Shown here: one piece after another, positions 1 to 5,837 of the stretch
Layout of the letters: every line of letters starts with the position of its first letter
How positions within the stretch are numbered: the stretch's first letter is position 1
Origin: an uncultured Planctomycetaceae bacterium
GTDB lineage: Bacteria > Planctomycetota > Planctomycetia > Pirellulales > UBA1268
NCBI GenBank assembly: GCA_903885855.1
Contig: CAISKG010000233.1
Location: forward strand, 1-7,102
Reading direction: 5' to 3'
Length of the DNA: 7,102 bases
Notes under the pieces: generated by a model
The model's input: only the letters and a program-made list of their open reading frames with translations
Databases searched by the model: none
Told to the model about the DNA's origin: nothing
Translations under genes and position numbers: made by a program

Positions 1-40
1 CGAACATGGCGGGCCTCATGGGCGGACGGCGGGGAAGCGT

Positions 41-62
41 GGGGACCGCCGCATGCGGCCCC
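41..62 (-). other. Hairpin downstream of the propeller gene
   Basis: GGGG (41-44) and CCGC (46-49) pair with GCGG (55-58) and CCCC (59-62), with one bulged A and a five-base loop. On the minus strand it starts about 24 bases after the TGA of the propeller gene. No T-run follows it, so it is at best a weak or factor-dependent transcript end. Confidence 0.25.
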
Positions 63-85
63 GGGTGCGGAGCGCGTGGCAAACC

Positions 86-3000
86 TCAAAACGGAATCGG
101 CAATTGGATCACCGTCTCGAGCCAGTGCTCGAGCTCGGAGAGCACGTCGCGCGACACGGGCTGGCGCGACGCGGCCTGGAACGGCGGCCGGGGGGCGGTC
201 GGGGCTCCGGTGAACTCGAGCACCACGTCCCCCCCCTCCACGCCGCCGCGGCCGACGGTGACGGTGTGCGCATCGGGGTCGCCGACCATGTCGCAGCCGG
301 CGATGAACTGCCCCTGCCCGCCGATCTTGTCGTCCACGCACAACGCCTGGCCGGTGCGCTTGTCGATGCACAGGATCCCCATCCGCTGGCGATCGGCCGC
401 GCCGGGCCGCTGGATCTGCCGGGCGAACAGCAGGACCGGCATTCCCTCCGCCTGCCCCGGATGCAGGCAGTGGCGCAGGATCGTGGCGGGCACCGACCAC
501 AGCATCGCGCCGTCGGCGCGATCGACGGCCCACAGCGAGCCCGTCATCGGCTGCACCATCTCCCGGGCGAACTGCTGCGGGAGGGCGGTGATCATGCCCA
601 CCTTGTCCATCAGCGCGCGCTCCTCGGGCGACTCGCGCCGCCCCACGAGCACCAGCAGCCTGTCCTGCCAGACCGAGACACGCAGCTGCTCCAGGCCGGC
701 GGGCATGTCGGCCAGCTTGGTGCGGAAGCGCGTGGCGCCGGTGACCAGATCGACCACCGTGATCGCGCCCGTCGGCTCCACCACCGCCAGCGCGTCGCCG
801 CCGGCTCGCGACACGAGCGCCTCGGGGGGGAACTCACCGAGCGCCCGGCTCTCCATGGTCGCCGGATCGAGCAGCGTCAGCCTCACCGGGGTGCCGGCGG
901 CGCGGGGCTGGGCGTCCCCCTCGGCCGCGCCGATGACGACGATCCGTCGGCCGACGGTGAGGAGCCGCCGTCCGCGCCGGGGGAGATCGACGGTGCGCAC
1001 CACGCTGCCGTCGCGCATCGACACCACCACCGCCTGCACGCCGCTGGCCGGGAGCACGACGACGTAGTCGTCGTCGCCGACGAGCTCGCCGGAAGCGGGA
1101 AGGCGGCGACGCTCCCAGCGGATCGCGCCCGAGACCGGATCGCGCAGCTGCAGATGACCGACGGCCGCGATGCCCGCGTCGCGCTGGCCGGCGGCGCTGA
1201 CCAGCACGGGGAGCCCCGTGGCGCGCACCTGGCCGACCTGCACCGGCACGACCGGCGCCACCTCGTCGGGCTCCGAGACCTCCATCCCCAGCGGCACGTT
1301 GTCGAGACGGGCGTGGCGGTCGCCGACGACCCTGCCCATGAAGGGCATCGCCATCTCCGGCGTGCCGCCGGTCTGCTCGCTGTGCGCCCAGAGGCGCCGG
1401 TGGCTCTGCCCCGGGACGGCCGACAACTCGCACCCCACGAGGGTCGCGCCGGAACGCACCACCACGATCCGCCCCACCACCGACGCCTCGGCGGCGAAGG
1501 GCTGGAAGCCGGCCACGACGTCGCCCCTTCCCTGGGCCTCGAGCGAGAGCGGCTCGCCGATGCGGCGCCCGAGATCGTCCACCGCGACGATCGCCGGCTG
1601 CTGGACGTCGTAGGCGAGCTTGAGGCCGGGGAAGGTGGCGGCTTCGGCCCCCTCCAGCGGGATCGACACCAGACGCACCATGCGGTTGGCGTCGTCGGCG
1701 TTGCCCCGGGCGTTGTTGCGACGCTCGACGACGCGGCCGAAGGGCCACGCGAATTCGGGGTCGGCGGCCGGATCGCGATCCACCGCGGCGGCCGCCGGGC
1801 CCGCCAGGAGGTCGCCGCGGAGGGCGATGTCGCGCCCCGCGTCGCTCCCGGGCCCGCTCGCCGTCACCGCGTCGGCGAGTGCTCCGCGCAGGATCTCCCC
1901 CGCGCGCACGCCGGCGGGATGGGGCCCGAACCAGGCGTGGAGCCGCGTCAGGGCGTCGCTGCGTTCGACGGCCGGACGGATGGCCGCTGCGGCGGCGAGG
2001 GCCTCGTCGCAGCGGGCGTCGATCTCGGCCCGGATCGCGGGCGCGGCCACCTCGAGGAACCGGCGGAAGCGCCCCGCGATCCAGGCCGACTCGGTGAGCG
2101 ACAGCCCCGGATCGGCGGGATCGGCGACGAGCCGGTCGTCGCCGGCGCGCGGCGCCGGCGCCTGGCCGTCGAGGAAGCGGACGAAGATCCGCCAGGCCGC
2201 CGCCGCGTCGCCGCCGCGGAGCGTGCCGTCCACGACCAGTCGGAGCGTGGCCCGGTCGGCGTCGCCGGTGCGTGCCGACCAGCGCTCCCAGGCGGGAAGG
2301 GCGGCCGCGAAATCGCGCTCGAGCCCCGTCACGAGGGCGTCGCGCACCAGCGCGTCGGGCACGGCGTCGGGGGCGGCCTCGCGGGCCGCGATCACCCCCT
2401 CCACCCCGGCGGCGACCGCCCCCCGATCGAGGTCGATCTGCCCGGCCCACAGCCGCGCCCACGGGTCGCCGGGGCGTTCCCGCAGCGCCGTCTCCACGCG
2501 CTCGCCGATCTCCGCCGACTGATGGTAGACCTCGAGCGCGCCGACTCCCTGGGAGACCACCTCGCCCCGGTAGGCGACGAGATTGCCCGCGACCTGTCCG
2601 CCGCGGCCGCGGGAGCGCCCCGCGACCGAGCCGTCGGCGAGGTCGATCTCGGCCACCTCGGGCGTGTCGAGCGGCAGGAACAGCCTCCCGCCCGTGATCA
2701 CGCCCCGGCCGCTCGGGCAGGCGCCGTCGAGCGGGGTGGCGGCGTTCCAGGTGCTGGTGCCGTCGGCGACCGAAAGGCTCTCGACACCGCGGCGACCGAC
2801 GACGATCACGCGCCCGTCCACCACGCCCGCCACGTACAGCCCGTCGCGGCGCGGCTGCTTCCAGAGCACCGCGCCGCTGCGGAGATCGACGCAGTGGAGT
2901 TCGTCCGACTCGCGCGGCGTGAGGATGATCCGGCCGCCGGCGACGATCGGGCTGCCGTCGCGCCACCCGGACGTCGGCGAAGGGCCGCTCCCCAGGGCGA

Positions 3001-4921
3001 CGAACCGACCGTTGATGATCATGCCCCCGGCGCCCATCCCGCCGCGTTGCACGCGCACGCCGTTGGGAAGGACGACGGTGTCGGACTCGTTGGGACGCGC
3101 GAACGTGTAGGCCCACAGCAGCGTGCGCGTGGCGAGATCGACCGCGACCACCGTGCCGGCGCCGGTGGGGCAGACGAGCACGCCGTCGGAGAAGGAGGGC
3201 GACAGCCCGGCCACGCGCCGCAGGTGGCTCTCCCGGCTCCCGATGGCCATGCCCTCGTCGAGCTCGGCCAGCGGCTGCGACCAGCGCAGCGCCCCGTCGG
3301 CCGCCGCGACGACGTCGAGGCGGATCTCGCCGCGTTCCTCCACCAGCACGAACAACTGGTCGCCCACCGGCAGCGGCGCCCCCAGGTACCACGCTCCCGC
3401 GGGGGGCGCGACCGGCGCGAACGGCTGCTGCCGCTGCGGATCGAGCGGCTCCTCGCCACCGGCGCGGGTGCCGTTGAGCCGCCAGGCGAGCGTGCCGCGG
3501 TCGGCCACGCGGTAGGCGGAGAGCACGTTGGCGGCGCGCGGCGGCGACGGCTGGCGGAACATCTCGATGCCGCCGCCGGAGCTCCCGGCGAGCGCCGCCG
3601 GATCGCTCTCCACGGCGAACACCAGCCTCCCGTCGCTCGACAGCGTGCCGCTGGTGGCGTCGTCGAACACGCCGCGGATCGCCGCCCGCGCGTCGGCGTC
3701 GTCGTCCTCGCCGTCGTCGCCCCCCTGGGCGCCGGCCTCGAAGAACGACCCCGCGGCGCCGGCGGTCTGCATCCACACCCGCTTGCCCGTCTCGAAGTCG
3801 ACCGCCAGGAGCCCCAGGGGCGAGTGGACGAGGATCATCCCCTCGACCGCCAGCGGCGTGCCCGCGGGGAGAATCGGCATGTCGCGGTCGGCGAACAGCC
3901 GGCGGCGGCGCTCGAGGAGGCGTCCCTCCTCCGGATGCCGGGTGAGCGGGACGCGGAACCGCGGCACGAGCAACGGCCGCGACGCCTCCACCAGCGCGTT
4001 GCGTGCCGGGTCGCCGCGGTGCAGGCGCCATTCGCTCGCGCTCCTCCCCGGCCCGGTGTCGGCGGCGCCGGCGACGCGCTCGAGCCACTCCGCCGCGCCG
4101 CCGGGGGGATAGTCGAGCGGCACGTCGCGCCCCGCCATCCGGACCGGACCGGGCTTGGTGGCGCGCAGGCGGTCGAGCGTCTCCGTCGCCGCACGCCGCT
4201 CGCCGGCGCGCCACCACGCGACGGCGCGCACCAGCGAGAGGGTCGGCTCAAACTCGGCGTGGTCGGGCACCGTCGCGAGGCGCTCGAGCCACGCCGCCGC
4301 CTCCAGCGGCCTGCCGTGGTCGAGCGCGTCGAGCGCCGCCAGGAACGTGGCACGCCGCCCGGCGGGGGTGTGGAACCAGCGCCGCGCCACCGCCACCACG
4401 CCGCCGTCGTCCCCGGAGCGGATCGCCTCCTCGAGGGCGCGGTCGGCGCGGGCGCGAAACTGGAGCTCGTAGGCGCGCCGCCCGTCGTCGGGGAACTCGC
4501 CGACGATGCGCCCGGTCTCCGATTTGATGCTCCGCCAGGTGCTCTCGCCGGCGCGCGGGCGGAAGAAGTAATCGAGATCGCCGCCGAGAATCTCGTCGAC
4601 GAGCGTCGCTGAATCGCTCCAACGGCCGTCGGCGACCAGGCGGCGGATGCGGTCGAGCTGACGCTCCTTGAGGCGGTCGGTCGGCAGCGCGACGCCCCCC
4701 TGCCCCTCCGCGGCGTCGTCGTCGGCGGGTTCGTCCTCCGCCGGCGGGTCGGTGTCACCGGGGCGATCCTGGGCGCGGGCCGCGGCCTGCCGGCCGCCGC
4801 CGGGCAGGGTGAGCACGCCGCCGATGGCGCCGGCGAGGAGGACGAGGACCGCCAGCCCGGTGCGGGGGCCCTGGCGGAAGCGGGCCGCGTGCAAGCCTGT
4901 GCCGAGGTGCGCGAGAGCCAT
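86..4921 (-). CDS. Giant membrane-anchored PQQ-like (BamB-like) double beta-propeller protein
   Basis: The protein has 1611 residues and an unknown function. The start is the ATG at 4921, because it places a hydrophobic segment (residues about 23-40, LAVLVLLAGAIGGVL) after a short basic N-terminus, as in a signal anchor or signal peptide. Upstream in-frame ATGs (5029, 5110) would add an Arg/Gly-rich stretch without a ribosome site; 4921 itself has only a weak GGGG. An acidic Pro/Asp/Glu linker (about 50-76) follows, then a helical TPR-like region (about 80-257) with WFHTPAG and GRPLEAAAWLERL. A first propeller (about 317-802) shows blade motifs such as LLAVDFETGKRVW (371), VVAVDLATRTLLW (591) and LHCVDLRSGAVLW (675). 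A second helical region (about 803-1022) precedes a second propeller-like part (about 1077-1572) with LQLRDPVSGAIRW (1257), LWAVDRADGAMLW (1463) and ILCIDKRTGQAL (1516). I see no CxxCH haem motif, so a scaffold or surface-assembly role is more plausible than a quinoprotein dehydrogenase; this is inference. No frameshift is apparent. Confidence 0.9.
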   Translation of the reverse strand: MALAHLGTGLHAARFRQGPRTGLAVLVLLAGAIGGVLTLPGGGRQAAARAQDRPGDTDPPAEDEPADDDAAEGQGGVALPTDRLKERQLDRIRRLVADGRWSDSATLVDEILGGDLDYFFRPRAGESTWRSIKSETGRIVGEFPDDGRRAYELQFRARADRALEEAIRSGDDGGVVAVARRWFHTPAGRRATFLAALDALDHGRPLEAAAWLERLATVPDHAEFEPTLSLVRAVAWWRAGERRAATETLDRLRATKPGPVRMAGRDVPLDYPPGGAAEWLERVAGAADTGPGRSASEWRLHRGDPARNALVEASRPLLVPRFRVPLTRHPEEGRLLERRRRLFADRDMPILPAGTPLAVEGMILVHSPLGLLAVDFETGKRVWMQTAGAAGSFFEAGAQGGDDGEDDDADARAAIRGVFDDATSGTLSSDGRLVFAVESDPAALAGSSGGGIEMFRQPSPPRAANVLSAYRVADRGTLAWRLNGTRAGGEEPLDPQRQQPFAPVAPPAGAWYLGAPLPVGDQLFVLVEERGEIRLDVVAAADGALRWSQPLAELDEGMAIGSRESHLRRVAGLSPSFSDGVLVCPTGAGTVVAVDLATRTLLWAYTFARPNESDTVVLPNGVRVQRGGMGAGGMIINGRFVALGSGPSPTSGWRDGSPIVAGGRIILTPRESDELHCVDLRSGAVLWKQPRRDGLYVAGVVDGRVIVVGRRGVESLSVADGTSTWNAATPLDGACPSGRGVITGGRLFLPLDTPEVAEIDLADGSVAGRSRGRGGQVAGNLVAYRGEVVSQGVGALEVYHQSAEIGERVETALRERPGDPWARLWAGQIDLDRGAVAAGVEGVIAAREAAPDAVPDALVRDALVTGLERDFAAALPAWERWSARTGDADRATLRLVVDGTLRGGDAAAAWRIFVRFLDGQAPAPRAGDDRLVADPADPGLSLTESAWIAGRFRRFLEVAAPAIRAEIDARCDEALAAAAAIRPAVERSDALTRLHAWFGPHPAGVRAGEILRGALADAVTASGPGSDAGRDIALRGDLLAGPAAAAVDRDPAADPEFAWPFGRVVERRNNARGNADDANRMVRLVSIPLEGAEAATFPGLKLAYDVQQPAIVAVDDLGRRIGEPLSLEAQGRGDVVAGFQPFAAEASVVGRIVVVRSGATLVGCELSAVPGQSHRRLWAHSEQTGGTPEMAMPFMGRVVGDRHARLDNVPLGMEVSEPDEVAPVVPVQVGQVRATGLPVLVSAAGQRDAGIAAVGHLQLRDPVSGAIRWERRRLPASGELVGDDDYVVVLPASGVQAVVVSMRDGSVVRTVDLPRRGRRLLTVGRRIVVIGAAEGDAQPRAAGTPVRLTLLDPATMESRALGEFPPEALVSRAGGDALAVVEPTGAITVVDLVTGATRFRTKLADMPAGLEQLRVSVWQDRLLVLVGRRESPEERALMDKVGMITALPQQFAREMVQPMTGSLWAVDRADGAMLWSVPATILRHCLHPGQAEGMPVLLFARQIQRPGAADRQRMGILCIDKRTGQALCVDDKIGGQGQFIAGCDMVGDPDAHTVTVGRGGVEGGDVVLEFTGAPTAPRPPFQAASRQPVSRDVLSELEHWLETVIQLPIPF

Positions 4922-5014
4922 CGTGACCCCGGGGCCCGAGGACCGGATTCGACCCTGACGGCCGCGACCCCTCGGCCGCGACCGCCCTCCTGACCCACCA
5001 CCTTCCCCCTGGCA

Positions 5015-5036
5015 GCCGGGGCCTGTCATCCCCGGC
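5015..5036 (-). other. Hairpin in the upstream region of the propeller gene
   Basis: GCCGGGG (5015-5021) pairs perfectly with CCCCGGC (5030-5036) around an eight-base loop. On the minus strand it would lie in the leader of the propeller gene, about 95 bases before its start codon. An in-frame ATG (5029-5027) falls in the loop, with no ribosome site. No T-run follows on either strand in the direction that would make it a terminator. Confidence 0.4.
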
Positions 5037-5106
5037 AAAACCGGAAAAAACGGCCTGAAACAGCTCCGGCGGGGGAATCCGGCCCCTTCGCGGAGCCCGT
5101 TCCCGG

Positions 5107-5126
5107 CCATCCGGACCCATCCGGAC
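5107..5126. repeat. Perfect tandem 10-bp repeat (CCATCCGGAC twice)
   Basis: CCATCCGGAC occurs twice head to tail (5107-5116 and 5117-5126). Each copy contains the palindrome TCCGGA, so two palindromic half-sites sit 10 bp apart, about one helical turn. It lies in the divergent intergenic region, where a regulator binding site would be expected. No known regulator motif is recognised. Confidence 0.5.
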
Positions 5127-5155
5127 GTCGGCCGGCTTTGGCGGCCGGCAGAGCC

Positions 5156-5185
5156 ATCTTAGGCCGACCGGCCGTCGGTCAGCAA
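5156..5185 (-). promoter_or_regulatory. Weak candidate promoter for the propeller gene
   Basis: On the minus strand TTGCTG (5185-5180) and TAAGAT (5161-5156) are 18 bases apart, with consensus matches of 3/6 and 4/6. The spacer holds an inverted repeat, GACCG-N5-CGGTC (5166-5180), which could be an operator. It would give a leader of about 230 bases. The match is poor and this is only the best candidate I see on that strand. Confidence 0.2.
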
Positions 5186-5262
5186 GGAACGCCCCCCCTC
5201 CCCGGGCCGGGTCCAGGACGGGCCGGAGAGGAGTTTTTGCCCGGATTTCTCGGGGGTTTTGG

Positions 5263-5291
5263 TTTGCATTTTCATTTCCAGAGAATCTAAT
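5263..5291 (+). promoter_or_regulatory. Probable sigma70-type promoter of the HU gene
   Basis: TTTGCA (5263-5268) and TCTAAT (5286-5291) are separated by exactly 17 bases, matching the -35 and -10 consensus at 4/6 and 5/6. The block sits in a distinctly T-rich island (5233-5280) inside otherwise very GC-rich DNA. Transcription would start near 5298, leaving a leader of about 80 bases before the HU start codon. The strand and position fit the HU gene only. Confidence 0.6.
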
Positions 5292-5303
5292 CACCCTCGC
5301 TCT

Positions 5304-5345
5304 CCGGCACTCGATGCCGGTGCCGGGCAGTCGCGGGCCTCCGCG
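5304..5345 (+). promoter_or_regulatory. Structured 5' leader of the HU mRNA (two hairpins)
   Basis: The leader after the predicted start site near 5298 holds two perfect hairpins. In the first, CCGGCA (5304-5309) pairs with TGCCGG (5315-5320) around the five-base loop CTCGA. In the second, CGCGG (5332-5336) pairs with CCGCG (5341-5345) around GCCT. TGCCGG is repeated at once at 5321-5326, so the first arm has two possible partners. The ribosome site at 5367-5372 lies outside the hairpins in a more open stretch. A role in mRNA stability or translational control is inference only; short stems are common in such GC-rich DNA. Confidence 0.35.
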
Positions 5346-5366
5346 GCACACCAAATCCTTTCCACT

Positions 5367-5372
5367 GGGAGA
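5367..5372 (+). promoter_or_regulatory. Ribosome binding site of the HU gene
   Basis: GGGAGA lies 7 bases before the ATG at 5380, a normal Shine-Dalgarno spacing. It decides between this start and the in-frame ATG at 5314, which has no purine-rich block at a suitable distance. Confidence 0.7.
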
Positions 5373-5379
5373 CCAGGCG

Positions 5380-5709
5380 ATGGCGAAGAAGTCGGGCAGC
5401 AAGCCGCTCACGAAGACCGAGATCCTCCGCAACATCTCGGAGTCGACGGGGCTGGCCAAGAAGGACGTCGTGATGGTGCTCGATCACCTCACCGCCGAGA
5501 TCCAGAAGGCGTTGAAGGGGTCGGGGATCGGGGTGTTCTCCATCCCCGGTCTGGTCAAGATCGAGCGCCGCAAGGTGCCCGCCCGCCCGGCCCAGAAGGG
5601 TGTCAAGAATCCCTTCACCGGCGAGCTCCAGGACCGTCCCGCCAAGCCGGCGAGCGTCAAGGTGCGGGTCCGTGCCCTGAAGAACCTCAAGGCGATGGTC
5701 TCGAACTGA
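5380..5709 (+). CDS. HU-family DNA-binding (nucleoid-associated) protein
   Basis: The 109-residue product should be a small basic dimeric protein that bends and compacts chromosomal DNA. The N-terminal helical body is clear (LTKTEILRNISESTGLAKKDV at about 10-30, then a helix to about 46). The beta-arm signature follows: GIGVFSIPGLVKIERR (49-64), the arm PARPAQKG (68-74), and KNPFTGE (76-82), whose Pro78 matches the DNA-intercalating proline of HU/IHF. The C-terminal AKPASVKVRVRALKNLKAMV matches the usual closing strand and helix. It is longer than the roughly 90-residue E. coli HU, with a lysine-rich N-terminal extension and the SIPGL variant in place of the usual GFGTF-type strand, a form known in several Gram-negative lineages. 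The ATG at 5380 is chosen because GGGAGA lies 7 bases upstream and the family sequence (MAKKSG) begins there. An in-frame ATG at 5314 has no ribosome site. The gene has its own promoter and terminator, so it is probably monocistronic. Confidence 0.95.
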   Translation: MAKKSGSKPLTKTEILRNISESTGLAKKDVVMVLDHLTAEIQKALKGSGIGVFSIPGLVKIERRKVPARPAQKGVKNPFTGELQDRPAKPASVKVRVRALKNLKAMVSN

Positions 5710-5762
5710 CCCGCCCGCGGGGCGTCTGTCACGAACCTGCCACGCCGTATCCCGCACGATGA

Positions 5763-5802
5763 CGCGGGGCGGTCGCCGACCGGCGCCGCCCCGCGTTTTT
5801 TT
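5763..5802 (+). terminator. Strong intrinsic terminator after the HU gene
   Basis: CGCGGGGCGG (5763-5772) pairs perfectly with CCGCCCCGCG (5786-5795). The stem continues past a single bulged T with CGCCG (5774-5778) against CGGCG (5781-5785), and seven T residues follow (5796-5802). The hairpin begins 53 bases after the HU stop codon. It lies between convergent genes, but no T-run follows it on the minus strand, so it is a clear terminator only for rightward transcription. Confidence 0.92.
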
Positions 5803-5822
5803 GTGCGCCGGCGCCGCCCCGC
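5780..5822. repeat. Direct repeat of the terminator arm
   Basis: CCGGCGCCGCCCCGC occurs at 5780-5794, inside the descending part of the HU terminator, and again at 5808-5822, just past its T-run. The second copy can also pair with the ascending arm at 5764-5772. It may be a small duplication at the convergent gene junction or a chance result of composition. Confidence 0.4.
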
Positions 5823-5837
5823 CGCCGAGGGGTCGGA

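Larger units (their letters stand above)
4922..5379. other. Divergent intergenic region between the propeller gene and the HU gene
   Basis: These 458 bases hold no gene I can support; the open frames crossing them give Arg/Gly/Pro-rich translations and are extensions of real frames. From left to right they contain a hairpin at 5015-5036, A-rich patches at 5037-5050, a perfect tandem 10-mer at 5107-5126, a GCCGGC inverted repeat at 5131-5149, a GACCG/CGGTC inverted repeat at 5166-5180, a T-rich island at 5233-5280 carrying the HU promoter, and the HU leader. The region must supply promoters for both flanking genes. Confidence 0.7.

Noticed and set aside
1..19. Possible start of a further leftward gene (ATG at 19-17 on the minus strand, 66 bases after the propeller stop)
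   Set aside because: Only six codons are visible before the window ends and there is no ribosome binding site upstream, so it cannot be supported.
1056..1074. Perfect inverted repeat ACGACGAC-GTA-GTCGTCGT
   Set aside because: It lies inside the propeller gene and encodes an Asp run followed by Tyr and a Val run (DDDYVVV); GAC and GTC codons side by side make it palindromic without any regulatory role.
834..4217. A 1127-codon open frame on the minus strand in another phase of the propeller gene
   Set aside because: The translation is dominated by Arg, Gly, Ala and Pro runs, which is typical of an out-of-phase reading of GC-rich coding DNA.
53..4612. A 1519-codon open frame on the plus strand across the whole propeller gene
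   Set aside because: It lies codon-for-codon antiparallel to the real gene and stays open because that gene avoids TTA, CTA and TCA codons, as expected at high GC. Its translation is His/Arg/Gly/Ala-rich with no recognisable domain, while the minus frame has clear propeller motifs.
86..4921. PQQ-dependent alcohol or glucose dehydrogenase
   Set aside because: The blade motifs are of the generic PQQ-like/BamB type, there is no haem-binding CxxCH, and the double-propeller layout with helical segments does not fit the quinoprotein dehydrogenases.
5233..5260. Possible intrinsic terminator (CCCGG, loop, TCGGG, then TTTT)
   Set aside because: The stem is about five pairs with a G-T pair, the T-run is short, and no rightward gene ends upstream; the T-rich sequence is better read as promoter DNA.
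4755..5459. A 234-codon minus-strand open frame through the divergent intergenic region
   Set aside because: It overlaps the HU promoter, the HU start and the propeller signal anchor in a different phase and has no protein-like composition or ribosome site.
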